Shown in pieces: positions 36,213 through 46,110 of a DNA stretch of 64,000 nt. The DNA comes from Candidatus Zhuqueibacterota bacterium (GTDB lineage Bacteria; Zhuqueibacterota; Zhuqueibacteria; Oceanimicrobiales; Oceanimicrobiaceae). A program made the position numbers and the translations under genes. Where the stretch lies: the NCBI GenBank assembly GCA_029262005.1, contig JAJDAG010000086.1, positions 62,001-126,000 on the forward strand, written 5' to 3'. Each line of letters opens with the position of its first letter. Positions within the stretch are counted from its first letter, which is position 1. The notes beneath the pieces were generated by a model. The model saw only the letters and a list, made by a program, of their open reading frames with translations. It had not been told where the DNA came from and ran no database searches.

Positions 36213-36332
36213 CGTCCTTCCTGGAGAGTCAAACAGTCCGACAATGTTGTTTTTGTAAGAAACTGCACACCAATCAATGCAAGCCGATTCTTACTATGTT
36301 TACACATAAAACGAATCATAGCATTATTTTGC

Positions 36333-36360
36333 TTGACTTTATTAAGTGAATTAATATATT
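36333..36360 (+). promoter_or_regulatory. Sigma-70-type promoter of glnA
   Basis: TTGACT and TATATT with 16-nt spacing, about 55 nt upstream of the glnA ATG at 36415. The ribosome binding site GGAGAA lies 7 nt before the ATG. No sigma-54 motif is seen here. Confidence 0.65.
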
Positions 36361-36414
36361 TGCTTATCTTTTTAAGTTAAAAAACTAAATAAACCTAAGT
36401 TTGGAGAAAACTTC

Positions 36415-37833
36415 ATGTCCAAAAAGATTTCAGCTGTATTTGAACTTGCAAAAAAAAGTGGTGCAAAAATACTTGATGTCAAATTTATGGACTTCCCGGG
36501 GCTTTGGCAACACTTTACAACTCCTATTTCACTTCTGACCGAAGATCTTTTCGAAGAAGGATTCGGTTTCGACGGTTCCAGCATTCGTGGCTGGCAAGCC
36601 ATCAACGAGAGCGACATGATTGTCATTCCCGATCCGAGCACAGCCCTGGTCGATCCTTTCATGCAACCAACGACCTTAAGTCTGATTGGTGATGTGCATA
36701 GCCCTCTTACAAAGGAAAGATACTCTCGCTGCCCCCGTCACATTGCGCAGAAAGCGGAGGCATACCTCAAGGCCAGTGGCATTGCTGATACCGCTTATTT
36801 TGGCCCAGAAGCTGAATTTTTTATTTTTGATGATATTCGTTATGATCAGAATGAACACTCAGGATATTATTATGTTGATTCTGTGGAAGGCACCTGGAAC
36901 TCAGGCCGGGATGAAGGGCCAAACCTTGGCTATAAGCCGCGGTACAAAGAAGGATATTTTCCGGTGCCGCCAACAGATGCTTTTCATGATATGCGCAGTG
37001 AAATGATCTTGACTATGATAGATTGCGGTCTCGACGTGGAATGCCATCACCATGAAGTTGCAACCGGTGGGCAGGCAGAAATCGACCTCAAATATGGGCC
37101 ATTGGTGGCCACCGCGGACAATATGCTGCTCTATAAATATATCGTCAAAAACACGGCACGAAAGTATGGCAAAACCGTCACTTTCATGCCCAAGCCTTTG
37201 TTCAACGACAACGGCTCCGGCATGCACGTGCATCAGAGTCTGTGGCAAGAGGGCAAACCGATGTTTGCCGGCTCCGGCTATGCCGGCTTGAGCGAGATGG
37301 CGCTGCACTACATCGGTGGCATTCTCAAACATGCGCCTGCACTCATTGCCCTGACCAATCCAACCACAAACTCATTTAAACGCCTGGTACCAGGTTATGA
37401 AGCGCCGGTGAACCTGGCTTACTCAAGGAGTAATCGTAGTGCAGCCTGTCGCATTCCGGTTTATTCAGATAGCCCGAATTCGAAGCGTATCGAGTTCCGA
37501 TGTCCAGATCCGAGCTGCAATCCGTATCTCGCTTTCAGCGCCATGCTCATGGCAGGCCTTGATGGCATCACCAACAAAATTGACCCGGGCGAGCCGCTTG
37601 AAAAGGACATCTATGATTTATCGCCAGAAGAGCTTGCCGATGTGCCATCTACTCCGGGCACACTTTCGGACGCACTCGATGCCCTGGAAAATGATCACGA
37701 ATTCCTGCTCAGGGGTGATGTTTTCACAGATGATGTCATCGAAACCTGGATTCAGTACAAACGCGAAAACGAGGTGGATGCTATGCGCCTGCGACCACAT
37801 CCGTACGAATTTACCCTTTATTACGACATATAA
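36415..37833 (+). CDS. glnA: Glutamine synthetase, type I
   Basis: ATP-dependent synthesis of glutamine from glutamate and ammonia. At 472 residues it has the length of the class I-beta (adenylylated) enzyme. Visible: [58 protein letters not shown], and the ATP-binding [17 protein letters not shown]. Tyr400 in DIYDLSPEE is the counterpart of the E. coli adenylylated Tyr397. A GlnE-type enzyme is encoded 200 nt downstream, so the modification system is genetically linked. It ends with its own strong terminator. Confidence 0.98.
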   Translation: MSKKISAVFELAKKSGAKILDVKFMDFPGLWQHFTTPISLLTEDLFEEGFGFDGSSIRGWQAINESDMIVIPDPSTALVDPFMQPTTLSLIGDVHSPLTKERYSRCPRHIAQKAEAYLKASGIADTAYFGPEAEFFIFDDIRYDQNEHSGYYYVDSVEGTWNSGRDEGPNLGYKPRYKEGYFPVPPTDAFHDMRSEMILTMIDCGLDVECHHHEVATGGQAEIDLKYGPLVATADNMLLYKYIVKNTARKYGKTVTFMPKPLFNDNGSGMHVHQSLWQEGKPMFAGSGYAGLSEMALHYIGGILKHAPALIALTNPTTNSFKRLVPGYEAPVNLAYSRSNRSAACRIPVYSDSPNSKRIEFRCPDPSCNPYLAFSAMLMAGLDGITNKIDPGEPLEKDIYDLSPEELADVPSTPGTLSDALDALENDHEFLLRGDVFTDDVIETWIQYKRENEVDAMRLRPHPYEFTLYYDI

Positions 37834-37856
37834 ATCCGCCTGACTAAAACCCAATA

Positions 37857-37897
37857 AACGCCCGGCGAATAACGACCAACGCCGGGCGTTTTATTTA
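37857..37897 (+). terminator. Intrinsic terminator of glnA
   Basis: Perfect 11-bp stem AACGCCCGGCG/CGCCGGGCGTT with a 12-nt loop, followed by TTATTTA. It separates glnA from the glnE-like gene. Confidence 0.92.
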
Positions 37898-38033
37898 GCA
37901 CCTGAAGCGGCCAATTTGCGGAGAGCAACATTTTGCATTAAAATCAACATTACAACTCGACTTTGTCTGGTGGTATTCGCATTATGACAATTGCAAATGA
38001 CTCTCACTTTTCGTAGATTTCCCGCACTTACTC

Positions 38034-41000
38034 ATGCTATTGCTTGAATCTGAAAAAATCAAATCTCTGCTCCTCACCGACAGAAAAATCGACGCGGCCG
38101 AAATTGAGCCGCTTCTTTTCCCTTTCGGATTTGAGGATTGGCGCACGGCATACAAAAGTCTTTGCCGGCTTATGGCCACCGTTCGGGCGCAAACAGCACT
38201 AGCAGACATTTTACCAGCTATTCTTTCTGCGATAGCCGACTCAGCCAACCCGGATCGAGCGCTGCTCAACCTGGAGCGCTTTGCTGATAGCGTTCCCGAC
38301 AAGGCTGCGCTGTTCAGTTTTCTCCAGGACAACCCCCGCACCATTGAAATGCTGGTTATCTTGTTCGCAGGCAGTCAATTCCTCACCGATATTCTGCTGC
38401 GCAATCCAGACCACTTTGAGCAAATAAAGGAACACAAGCGCCTCACACATGTAAAAAATCGCCTCCAACTCACCACTGAAGGCCGCGATGCAGCAATGGC
38501 CTTTGCAACACCTGAACAAAAATTGGAAGCGCTGCGGCGCTTTCAACGCTGGGAATTTTTGCGTATCGGCACCGGCGATTTGTTCGGCTCTATCGATTTG
38601 CAGGCCGTTACTTCCCAATTATCAAACCTGGCCAGAGCAATCATTCAAATCTCTCTGGATATTGCCGCAACTGAACTTGAAATCCCAACCGAGGGATTTA
38701 CGGTTTTAGCCCTGGGAAAACTGGGTGGACGAGAACTAAACTACAGCTCAGATATCGACCTGATCTTTCTGTGCCGAAGTCAAAGTGCGCAAACCCAAAA
38801 ACTGGGAAGGCACCTCATTGCCGCCCTGGCGCAAGCCACACCAGAGGGATTTCTCTACCGCGTAGACATGCGATTGCGCCCATGGGGTGGCGTCGGCACG
38901 CTCGTTCCTACGATTTCAGAGCATGTTTCGTACATCGAAAACAAGGCGCAACTTTGGGAGAAACAGGCCTTGTATAAAGCGCGGGTCGTAGCTGGCGATG
39001 GTGTGCTTGGCATCGATTTTCTCCAACAAATACGCCCGCACATTTTGAACCTGCCAAAGGCGGAACTGAGTGAGGAAATCCGGGGGATGAAGAAAAAAAT
39101 CGAAGACAGGTTAAAGCGGCGCGGCAAAAGCTGGGGTGAAGTAAAATCAGGCTCAGGTTCAATTAGAGACATAGAATTTGTAACGCAATTTCTGCAGTTG
39201 GTGAACGGTGTCACCTTCCCAGAAGTGCATAGCCGCAACACCGTTGACGGTCTTGCCAGACTGACTGCCTGCAAAATATTGTCGGCACATGACTATCGTG
39301 TTGCTGCAGATGGCTACGTCTTTCTCCGATCCGTGGAACACCATTTGCAAATCATGCATAATCGCCAGACTCACCAACTACCAAATGAGCCAAGAGAATT
39401 AGCTTACCTTGCACGCAGGCTTGGGTTTCAAGGACAGGGAGTTGGAAGTCAATTTGTGCAGCGATACGAGCAGCACAGCGCCGCTTTGCGTTACTTGTAT
39501 GAACGCCACCTCGGTGCCGACCAGAAGCAAACCACGCTAAATCTGGAACCTCAGCAGAGCATTGCAGCATCAGCTTCTGAAATCACAAAACATGTTTCCC
39601 GCATGGACAAAGCCTATGCTGTGACCTTCACCCGAAAGGAAATCGAACTGCATGCAATGTTAGCCGGAAGCCTGAGCATTGAGAAGCCAGTGGCTTTTGA
39701 AGCAAGAAAAATTAACGAAACTGATTGGCAGGTCACCATCGTTGGCTATGACTACCTTGGCGAATTAGCATTGATTTGCGGACTTTTTTGCGATTACAAG
39801 CTCAACATTCTTCAGGGCGCTGTTTTCACTTACGGGCCGAAAGAAGAACAACAAGCCAAGGTTAACAATTCTCGTTCTTTTAGAAGTTCAAAACGGCGGC
39901 CTAAACAAAACCCAACAGAAAATGGGAAAAGAAAAATCGTTGACGTCTTTCGGGTACAGCCGGTCGGCAGAAAAGTAAGTGCCGAAACCTGGCTACAGTA
40001 TTCTGAGGAACTCACCAAGTTTCTGACGGACTTAAGCAAAAAGAAACAGAATGAAGTTCAGGGAGAAATCGCCCGGAGAGTAGCACTAAAAGTGCACGAA
40101 GCGAAAAAAGCAACCGAGACCCTGCTCCCGGTCGAGATTGCCATTGACAACACATTGTCGCGGCAGTACACTGTTCTCAGAATTGACGGCGCCGATACAA
40201 TGGGTTTTTTGTACGAACTTACAAATGCATTGTCGCTAAACAGCATTCACCTCGTGCGCGTGATGGTAACATCCATAAGAAGCCGCGTTCACGACACACT
40301 ATTTCTTACGGACGTGCATGGCAACAAGATAATCGATCCGGAAAGACTCTACAAACTGAGGGTGGCAACAGTTCTGGTTAAGCATTTTACACACATCTTA
40401 CCCCAGTCTCCAAACCCGCAATCGGCCATGTTGCACTTCAGGGAATTCGTGTCACACCTTTTTAAGCAACAGGACTGGTCAAATGCGATAGCTTCACTTG
40501 AACGGCCGGATGTTCTCGACGCCCTGGCAAAATTGCTTGGAGGCAGCGATTTTTTGTGGAATGACTTTTTACGCATGCAACATGAAAATCTTTTCCCTGT
40601 GGTGGAAAACTTACAAGCACTCGGGCATGCCAAAAGCAAAAAAATGTTGCAGGTAGAGTTGGATGCATTCTTGTTGAAAGAGAAAAACTTTTCTGATAAA
40701 AAAAAGCGGTTGAATGCATTCAAAGATCGTGAAATGTTTCGTATTGATATGCGCTACATTCAGGGTGCATTGCCTGACTTTAAACAATTCTCACGTGAAC
40801 TCTCAGAACTGGCTGAATCCGTGGTAGAGTCAGCAATTCACCTTGCGTTCGAAAACCTGGTTTCACAATTTGGAAAACCGACTCTTGAGGATAATACGGA
40901 CTGTCCATGGACGATGTGTGCTCTGGGTAAGTTTGGTGGCCAGGGACTCGGGTTTGCATCAGATATCGAATTAATGTTCATTTACAAAGGAGCCGGCACA

Positions 41001-41753
41001 ACCACAGGAAAAACAGAAATGCCAAACAGCCTGTTCTTTGAAAAACTCGTTCATTTAATTTGTAATACCATTATTTCGAAGCATGAAGGCATATTCGAAG
41101 TTGATTTGAGATTACGGCCTTACGGCAAAGCAGGGAGCTTTGCAGTTTCCCAGAACTCTTTCCAGAAGTACTATGCAGCGGGCGGACCCGCCTGGGATTA
41201 TGAACGCCAGGCACTGGTTCGGTTGCGCCCCATTGCAGGAAACGCACATTTCTCAGCCCGGGTGGTTGTCTTACGGGACACCTGCGTGTACACAGGCATG
41301 ACACCGGATGTCCAAACCATGCGCGCCATGCGCGAACGCCAGTTACGGCAATTGGTGGCCGGCGGTGCTGTCAATGCCAAATTCAGCCCGGGCGCCCTCG
41401 TGGATCTGGAATATTTGGTGCAACATCTGCAAATAAAATATGGTTGCGACAACCCTGATTTACGTTTAACCAATACCAACGATGCCATAAACGCGCTAAG
41501 TCTGGCAGGTATCATCGGCGAATCTGACTTCAAACAACTTCAAGAGGCGCATAATTTTATCAGAAAGCTCATTGAGGCTTTACGTATGGTTCGCGGAAAT
41601 GCTAAAGATTTGAACGTGCCGCCGGAGGACAGCAAAGAATTTTCTTTTCTTGCAAGACGTTTGGGCTACGGCAAAACGCCATCAGAGCTAAAGGAAGACT
41701 TGATTCAACATACTTCGCAGGTACTAATAATTAGCGAAAGGTTACTAGGCTAA
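38034..41753 (+). CDS. glnE: GlnE-type glutamine synthetase adenylyltransferase with internal ACT domains
   Basis: A 1239-residue two-part nucleotidyltransferase; E. coli GlnE is about 950 residues. The first half has VLALGKLGGRELNYSSDIDLIF with Asp240 and Asp242 (deadenylylating domain in E. coli). The second has ALGKFGGQGLGFASDIELMF with Asp977, but Glu979 in place of the second Asp. Between them (about residues 560-775) are two ACT-like segments: one around LGELALICGLFCDYKLNIL, the other around GFLYELTNALSLNSIHLVRV. ACT domains bind amino acids, here perhaps glutamine, so the enzyme could sense its effector directly; no PII gene is visible. Orthodox GlnE lacks ACT domains. Highest-interest protein of the window. 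Confidence 0.9.
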   Translation: MLLLESEKIKSLLLTDRKIDAAEIEPLLFPFGFEDWRTAYKSLCRLMATVRAQTALADILPAILSAIADSANPDRALLNLERFADSVPDKAALFSFLQDNPRTIEMLVILFAGSQFLTDILLRNPDHFEQIKEHKRLTHVKNRLQLTTEGRDAAMAFATPEQKLEALRRFQRWEFLRIGTGDLFGSIDLQAVTSQLSNLARAIIQISLDIAATELEIPTEGFTVLALGKLGGRELNYSSDIDLIFLCRSQSAQTQKLGRHLIAALAQATPEGFLYRVDMRLRPWGGVGTLVPTISEHVSYIENKAQLWEKQALYKARVVAGDGVLGIDFLQQIRPHILNLPKAELSEEIRGMKKKIEDRLKRRGKSWGEVKSGSGSIRDIEFVTQFLQLVNGVTFPEVHSRNTVDGLARLTACKILSAHDYRVAADGYVFLRSVEHHLQIMHNRQTHQLPNEPRELAYLARRLGFQGQGVGSQFVQRYEQHSAALRYLYERHLGADQKQTTLNLEPQQSIAASASEITKHVSRMDKAYAVTFTRKEIELHAMLAGSLSIEKPVAFEARKINETDWQVTIVGYDYLGELALICGLFCDYKLNILQGAVFTYGPKEEQQAKVNNSRSFRSSKRRPKQNPTENGKRKIVDVFRVQPVGRKVSAETWLQYSEELTKFLTDLSKKKQNEVQGEIARRVALKVHEAKKATETLLPVEIAIDNTLSRQYTVLRIDGADTMGFLYELTNALSLNSIHLVRVMVTSIRSRVHDTLFLTDVHGNKIIDPERLYKLRVATVLVKHFTHILPQSPNPQSAMLHFREFVSHLFKQQDWSNAIASLERPDVLDALAKLLGGSDFLWNDFLRMQHENLFPVVENLQALGHAKSKKMLQVELDAFLLKEKNFSDKKKRLNAFKDREMFRIDMRYIQGALPDFKQFSRELSELAESVVESAIHLAFENLVSQFGKPTLEDNTDCPWTMCALGKFGGQGLGFASDIELMFIYKGAGTTTGKTEMPNSLFFEKLVHLICNTIISKHEGIFEVDLRLRPYGKAGSFAVSQNSFQKYYAAGGPAWDYERQALVRLRPIAGNAHFSARVVVLRDTCVYTGMTPDVQTMRAMRERQLRQLVAGGAVNAKFSPGALVDLEYLVQHLQIKYGCDNPDLRLTNTNDAINALSLAGIIGESDFKQLQEAHNFIRKLIEALRMVRGNAKDLNVPPEDSKEFSFLARRLGYGKTPSELKEDLIQHTSQVLIISERLLG

Positions 41754-41855
41754 GACTCTCACCGGTATCGGCACTTACATGTCTGTAAACAATTCAGGCA
41801 AAAGTCGTGATTCTTTTCGCGAATTCTTTGCAAAACGTCTTTGCATTTCACTTAG

Positions 41856-42326
41856 TTACTTATGATATTTCTCGCCGTGAATAATCGACATGGAACGATA
41901 AATCTGTTCCATGAGAAACACTTTTGCCAATTCGTGGGGTAGCGTCATTTTTGATAACGACAACACACTATTGGCTTGAGTGATAAAATCGTCTTCCAGG
42001 CCCAGCGGACCACCTATAACAAAACAAAATCTGCTTTTTCCATGCAATGTCTTCCTGCGAAAAAAATCTGCAAATTCAACAGAAGAAAACTGCTTTCCAC
42101 GCGAATCCATCGCGACAACGAACTCACCGGTTGTAATGCGCTTTCTGATTTCCCCGGCCTCAGCTCGCTTAACAAGTTCAGTGTTTCGCAACGAATTTTG
42201 CGGGGCATCCTTGACCTCCACCAGCGCTATCTCTGCATATCTTTTAATCCGCCTGGCGTAATCTTCTTGCGCCTGTTGCAGATAGCCAGTACGGATTTTA
42301 CCAACTGTCAGCAGCTTAATTTTCAA
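41856..42326 (-). CDS. rlmH: 23S rRNA (pseudouridine1915-N3)-methyltransferase
   Basis: 156 residues, the normal size of this knotted SPOUT methyltransferase, which modifies pseudouridine 1915 in helix 69 of 23S rRNA. Typical blocks are KIKLLTVGKI, VVAMDSRGKQFSSVEFA, the SAM-knot FVIGGPLGLEDD and the C-terminal LPHELAKVFLMEQIYRSMSIIHGEKYHK. The gene converges with glnE; it stands 175 nt from the next gene on the same strand. Confidence 0.96.
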   Translation of the reverse strand: MKIKLLTVGKIRTGYLQQAQEDYARRIKRYAEIALVEVKDAPQNSLRNTELVKRAEAGEIRKRITTGEFVVAMDSRGKQFSSVEFADFFRRKTLHGKSRFCFVIGGPLGLEDDFITQANSVLSLSKMTLPHELAKVFLMEQIYRSMSIIHGEKYHK

Positions 42327-42501
42327 AACTCAGTCTCAATAAAATTCTGTGGGAGTGTCATTGGGATGGGCAAAAAATTACACAAAAAACCTGCCCAAAA
42401 TCACTAAAAAACAATCGTCGGTGTGATTCTACGTTTGGAATAAAACAACCATCAAAGTGGAAACAATGAAGAATTGGAAATGGGAATATTTTATAACCGA
42501 T

Positions 42502-42972
42502 TCAATTCCTGTGACTTAATCGCTCAAAAAACGTCTTATTCTTTTTAAGAACATGAACTTCTTTTTCATCCTCGCCGGAATAGCCACCCAATAATCCCAG
42601 AATACCACCAACGCCATCCGAGACAATCACCTCCACCTGGCCGGCCGTAGCACAATATATTTGACTGATGTCAGGAACATGCTTCAAGGCTTTCATTGCG
42701 GGTACGGGACTCGACTCACCCAGGAACAAAACAAATGTATCTTGTGCGCCAATGTTATCAGCATTTTTTCTGGCAAGATCAATCAATGAATTGTCCGTGC
42801 CAGCAGATCGAACCGTTACCGGTTGTGAAGTTTCATTAAAAGCTAAGCCAAACTTAATCCCTGGCACTGATTCGACCAACACGTGGTGGATTTCATCAAT
42901 CGTCTTGATATACGGAAACTGACCCACAACCATATTAAACGAATTCGGATTATCGACCTTAATTGTGTGCAT
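42502..42972 (-). CDS. Adenosine-specific kinase family protein (DUF355)
   Basis: 156 residues matching the family of which a Pyrobaculum member has been described as adenosine-specific kinase: IKVDNPNSFNMVVGQFPYIKTIDE, FGLAFNETSQPVTVRSAGTD, ALKHVPDISQIYCATAGQVEVIV and GVGGILGLLGGYSGEDE. The catalytic activity in bacteria is not certain. It stands alone, between rlmH and the rplS terminator. Confidence 0.85.
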   Translation of the reverse strand: MHTIKVDNPNSFNMVVGQFPYIKTIDEIHHVLVESVPGIKFGLAFNETSQPVTVRSAGTDNSLIDLARKNADNIGAQDTFVLFLGESSPVPAMKALKHVPDISQIYCATAGQVEVIVSDGVGGILGLLGGYSGEDEKEVHVLKKNKTFFERLSHRN

Positions 42973-43182
42973 TTTCAGCGTTGGCCTCCGAAAGGAAAGG
43001 TGTTTAAAATAGTATAAGGACTGACTGGAATGTCATACTATATTTACAAAAACTTCACTGAAATGTCAACAGAATATTTGAAAGAAAAGCAGCTTGGAAA
43101 GACGAATTAAAGATCTGGTACCTTTATCGCAGCGAACACAAATATATAAAATGAGAGAATCGGAGACGGTGGGAGAAGATGC

Positions 43183-43223
43183 AGAAAAAATAAGGAGAAA
43201 CGAAAATTACTCTCCGTTTCTCC
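43183..43223 (-). terminator. Intrinsic terminator of the ffh-rplS operon
   Basis: On the minus strand a 9-bp perfect stem (GGAGAAACG/CGTTTCTCC, 43194-43202 with 43215-43223) is followed by TTATTTTTTC. It lies about 90 nt beyond the rplS stop. The remaining 42973-43314 contains nothing else recognisable. Confidence 0.85.
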
Positions 43224-43314
43224 TAATTCTCAATTTCTTGCACTTTGGGCAAAACTTCAACGCCCCCACAATCGAAGGACAGTTCTTCTGGCTTGCAGGA
43301 AAGCCCAACAGAGA

Positions 43315-43656
43315 TTATCTTTTTTCAGCGATACGAGCAGCCTTGCCTCTAAGCTCACGCAGATAATAGATCTTCGAACGACGAACCTTGCCTGAACGCA
43401 ACTTTACGATCTTGTCAATGTTGGGCGAATGAAGTGGAAATATTCTCTCCACACCGATACCATTCGATATCTTACGAATAGTAAACGTTGCATTGATGCC
43501 CGCCCCTTTTCTTTTAATAACCACGCCCTCAAAAACCTGAATTCTTTCTTTGTTACCTTCTCTGACTTTCGCATGAACCGAAAGCGTGTCGCCCGCTCCA
43601 AAATCAGGCATATCATCTTTCAGTTGATCTGCAACCAACGCATCTACTTTGCTCAT
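43315..43656 (-). CDS. rplS: Ribosomal protein L19
   Basis: 113 residues from the ATG at 43656, which has GGAGG at 9 nt; the upstream in-frame start at 43677 is not preferred. Typical blocks: [50 protein letters not shown] and the C-terminal [21 protein letters not shown] 50S protein at the 30S interface. Last gene of the translation cluster. Confidence 0.98.
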   Translation of the reverse strand: MSKVDALVADQLKDDMPDFGAGDTLSVHAKVREGNKERIQVFEGVVIKRKGAGINATFTIRKISNGIGVERIFPLHSPNIDKIVKLRSGKVRRSKIYYLRELRGKAARIAEKR

Positions 43657-43690
43657 TGTTATTAACCTCCAAACCAATCCATAAATGACA

Positions 43691-44377
43691 CTATTCGTTA
43701 TTTAAAAGGTCTGCCCGCACAGCCTTGGTTTTTTCAAGCGCTTTGTTCAGGCGCCATTCTTCAATTCTCGCATGATGGCCTGACAGAAGCACTTCCGGCA
43801 CTTTCATGCCCCGATATTCTTCAGGCCGGGTGTAATGCGGACAATCCAATCGGTTATTTTCAAATGAATCGGACAACGCCGAATCCACATCTCCAATCGC
43901 CCCCGGCAATAATCTTACCACTGCATCAATAATAACTGCTGCTGCCAATTCACCCCCGGTTAACACATAGTCGCCAATAGACAACTCGTCTGTCACCAGA
44001 TGTTCCAGCACTCTTTCATCCACACCTTTATAATGACCACAGAGAAAAATCAGGTTATCTAAACGCGAAAATTCCTTTGCAAGCCCCTGATTGAATCGTT
44101 TTCCCTGAGGCGTCATTTGCAGTACCCTCGGGTTAACAAGCTTGCCTTTTTTCTCTATCGCCTCTACTGCTCTAAAAAACGGCTCCGGTTTCAATATCAT
44201 TCCCGGACCGCCGCCATACGGATAATCGTCAACTTGTCTGTGCTTGTCAGTAGTAAAATCCCGCAAGTCAACCAGCTCTATCTGAACAATCCCACTTTCC
44301 TGAGCAAGCCTGATGATGCTTTCAGCAAGTGGTCCTGATAGCAAACCCGGGAAAGCAGTAACGACGAAAATCTTCAT
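43691..44377 (-). CDS. trmD: tRNA (guanine37-N1)-methyltransferase
   Basis: 228 residues; m1G37 methylation preventing frameshifting. SPOUT-knot enzyme with [59 protein letters not shown] and the linker [23 protein letters not shown]. It lies 3 nt downstream of rimM and 34 nt upstream of rplS, the conserved rpsP-rimM-trmD-rplS order. Confidence 0.98.
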   Translation of the reverse strand: MKIFVVTAFPGLLSGPLAESIIRLAQESGIVQIELVDLRDFTTDKHRQVDDYPYGGGPGMILKPEPFFRAVEAIEKKGKLVNPRVLQMTPQGKRFNQGLAKEFSRLDNLIFLCGHYKGVDERVLEHLVTDELSIGDYVLTGGELAAAVIIDAVVRLLPGAIGDVDSALSDSFENNRLDCPHYTRPEEYRGMKVPEVLLSGHHARIEEWRLNKALEKTKAVRADLLNNE

Positions 44378-44379
44378 GC

Positions 44380-44910
44380 TTAATCCAGCAACCCATCAAT
44401 CGGATTAACAACCACTCTGCCGCTTTCTCTATTAACCTGCTCAATTACATCAGGAATGACGGGTATTAAATGTTCTTTGTCTTGCGTTGTCACCCGCAGT
44501 ACTGCATTTGCAGGCATGTCCAAAACTTCTTCTATCAAACCCAAGCTGCGCCCGGCATTGGTAACAACTTCAAACCCAACAACCTCAAAAAAATAAAACT
44601 CTCCTTCATCAAGCGGGAGAATCTCGGCTCTTGGAATATTCAGATACGCACCTCTTAAAGATTCCGCCGCATCTCGCGAGTCTAATCCTTGTAATTTCAG
44701 GTAAACACTATTCCCCTGCAACGAAACCTGCTCTATTTGATACTCGGATATCTGACCCGTGCGCCGCTCAACCTGCAAAGAAGTCAATTCTTTGAAGCGC
44801 GGCGGATAGTCCGTCAACGGTCTCACCTTAAGGCCACCCTGAACGCCATGAACTTTTTCGACATGACCAATGGTGATAAACTCTGGTAATTCGTTGCGCA
44901 AAAATTCCAT
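44380..44910 (-). CDS. rimM: Ribosome maturation factor RimM
   Basis: 176 residues with an N-terminal RimM beta-barrel (ITIGHVEKVHGVQGGLKVRPLTDYP) and a C-terminal PRC-barrel (FYFFEVVGFEVVTNAGRSLGLIEEVLDMPANAVL...LIPVIPDVIEQVNRESGRVVVNPIDGLLD). It binds S19 in the 30S head during maturation. AAGG precedes the ATG at 44910; 6 nt separate it from the KH gene. Confidence 0.96.
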   Translation of the reverse strand: MEFLRNELPEFITIGHVEKVHGVQGGLKVRPLTDYPPRFKELTSLQVERRTGQISEYQIEQVSLQGNSVYLKLQGLDSRDAAESLRGAYLNIPRAEILPLDEGEFYFFEVVGFEVVTNAGRSLGLIEEVLDMPANAVLRVTTQDKEHLIPVIPDVIEQVNRESGRVVVNPIDGLLD

Positions 44911-44916
44911 TACACC

Positions 44917-45147
44917 TTAATCCAGAAATTCCAGAACTGCGCGTTTTCCATTTTTTGCCGATGCAGCAGCCAAAATTGTACGAAGCGATCTTGCCGTTTT
45001 CCCTCGCCGTCCGATCACTTTCCCCATATCTCCATCACCAACTCGAAGTTCGAATACCATAGTCCGCTCACCGTCGATCACATTTACACTGACCTCCTCC
45101 GGCTTGTCGACTAAATGCTGCACGAGAAAAACAAAAAACTCCTTCAT
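44917..45147 (-). CDS. khpA: KH-domain RNA-binding protein (KhpA/YlqC)
   Basis: 76 residues consisting of a single KH domain with the VIGRRGKTARSLRTIL GxxG motif. In Firmicutes KhpA partners with KhpB/Jag in control of cell division and RNA turnover; the rpsP-khpA-rimM-trmD order is widely conserved. A nearly perfect ribosome binding site AAGGAGGTGA sits 8 nt before the ATG. Confidence 0.94.
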   Translation of the reverse strand: MKEFFVFLVQHLVDKPEEVSVNVIDGERTMVFELRVGDGDMGKVIGRRGKTARSLRTILAAASAKNGKRAVLEFLD

Positions 45148-45368
45148 TTAAGCGGTCACCTCCTTTTGAATAGCATCTTCGCTCACAGAAGCAAAAAAGG
45201 TTGTACTTTCAATGCGCTAATATACCATTCGCATCGGCAGCACACAGCAGGTGGGGAGCGGTAGACAACCCTATCCTGATTTTTTCGTCCTCTTCTGTAT
45301 CTGTGTCTCCTTGACTATCCCCGGTGGCAGGAGCACAATATGTTACAGATTCCGCTTCTTACTATCGC

Positions 45369-46004
45369 CTATTCGGTTGCTGCACGAGAACCATCTGCCG
45401 CTTTTTCAGCTTTCACTTCCTCAACAGCTTCAGTTTCGGCGGCCTTGGGCTCCTCTGCTGGTTTGGCTTCAGCCTCAGCAGTTGCCTTAGCTTCCCCTGC
45501 TGCTTTGGCTTCAGCCTCAGCAGTTGCCTTAGCTTCCTCTGCTGCTTTGGATTCAGCGTCAGCAGTTGCTTTGGCGTCAGCGGCTACTTTGGATTCAGTG
45601 GCTGCTTTGGCTTCAGCATCTTTAGTCTTTTTTTCTTCTCGCTGCTCTTGCTGAGATAAAGCCTCAGCCTTCTTCACACGCTCTTCTTGCTGGGTTGCCC
45701 ATTTTTGCATCCCTTCCTCGATAGCAGCATCATCTGCTCCATTTCTGATCAGATGCCACTTGTGCAGAATACCTTTTCTCCGGAAAAAACTTTTGACAGT
45801 GTCGGAAGGTATCGCACCCTGACCCAGCCAATACAGGACCCGCTCCTCCTTGACATCGACTTCAACTGGAGAGACAAGTGGATTATAAGTACCCAGCGAC
45901 TCGATGAAACGTCCATCGCGTGCTTTCCTGGAATCTATCGCAACAATTCGATAGAATGGCCTTTTTTTTCTACCTATACGCGTTAAACGCAGACTTACTG
46001 ACAA
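45369..46004 (-). CDS. rpsP: Ribosomal protein S16 with a long repetitive C-terminal extension
   Basis: 211 residues; ordinary S16 has 80-90. The core (residues 1-85: LRLTRIGRKKRPFYRIVAIDSRKARDGRFIE..YNP) is standard. Residues about 90-211 are an added Ala/Glu/Lys-rich, charged, probably helical and mobile tail, including a 14-residue repeat unit (KATAEAEAKAAGEA type) three times. The start is a TTG with AAGGAGG upstream; no ATG is available. Shorter Ala-rich S16 tails are known in FCB bacteria; the function is unknown. Confidence 0.95.
   Translation of the reverse strand: MSVSLRLTRIGRKKRPFYRIVAIDSRKARDGRFIESLGTYNPLVSPVEVDVKEERVLYWLGQGAIPSDTVKSFFRRKGILHKWHLIRNGADDAAIEEGMQKWATQQEERVKKAEALSQQEQREEKKTKDAEAKAATESKVAADAKATADAESKAAEEAKATAEAEAKAAGEAKATAEAEAKPAEEPKAAETEAVEEVKAEKAADGSRAATE
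45460..45585 (-). repeat. Three 42-bp tandem repeats in the S16 tail
   Basis: Three contiguous 42-bp units (14 codons each), the first two nearly identical and the third more diverged. Such a repeat is prone to unit gain or loss, so tail length may differ between strains. Confidence 0.85.
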
Positions 46005-46110
46005 AATAACCTCCTTCGTAAATTAATAAACACTAAACTCTATCATAACAATGGTTTATCATTTCGAACAGATACCGGATTAATCGGTTACCATTTCAAA
46101 AATGATTATT

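Noticed and set aside
36041..36414. Sigma-54 promoter for glnA
   Set aside because: No GG-N10-GC motif with flanking consensus; a sigma-70-type pair at 36333-36360 explains the start better.
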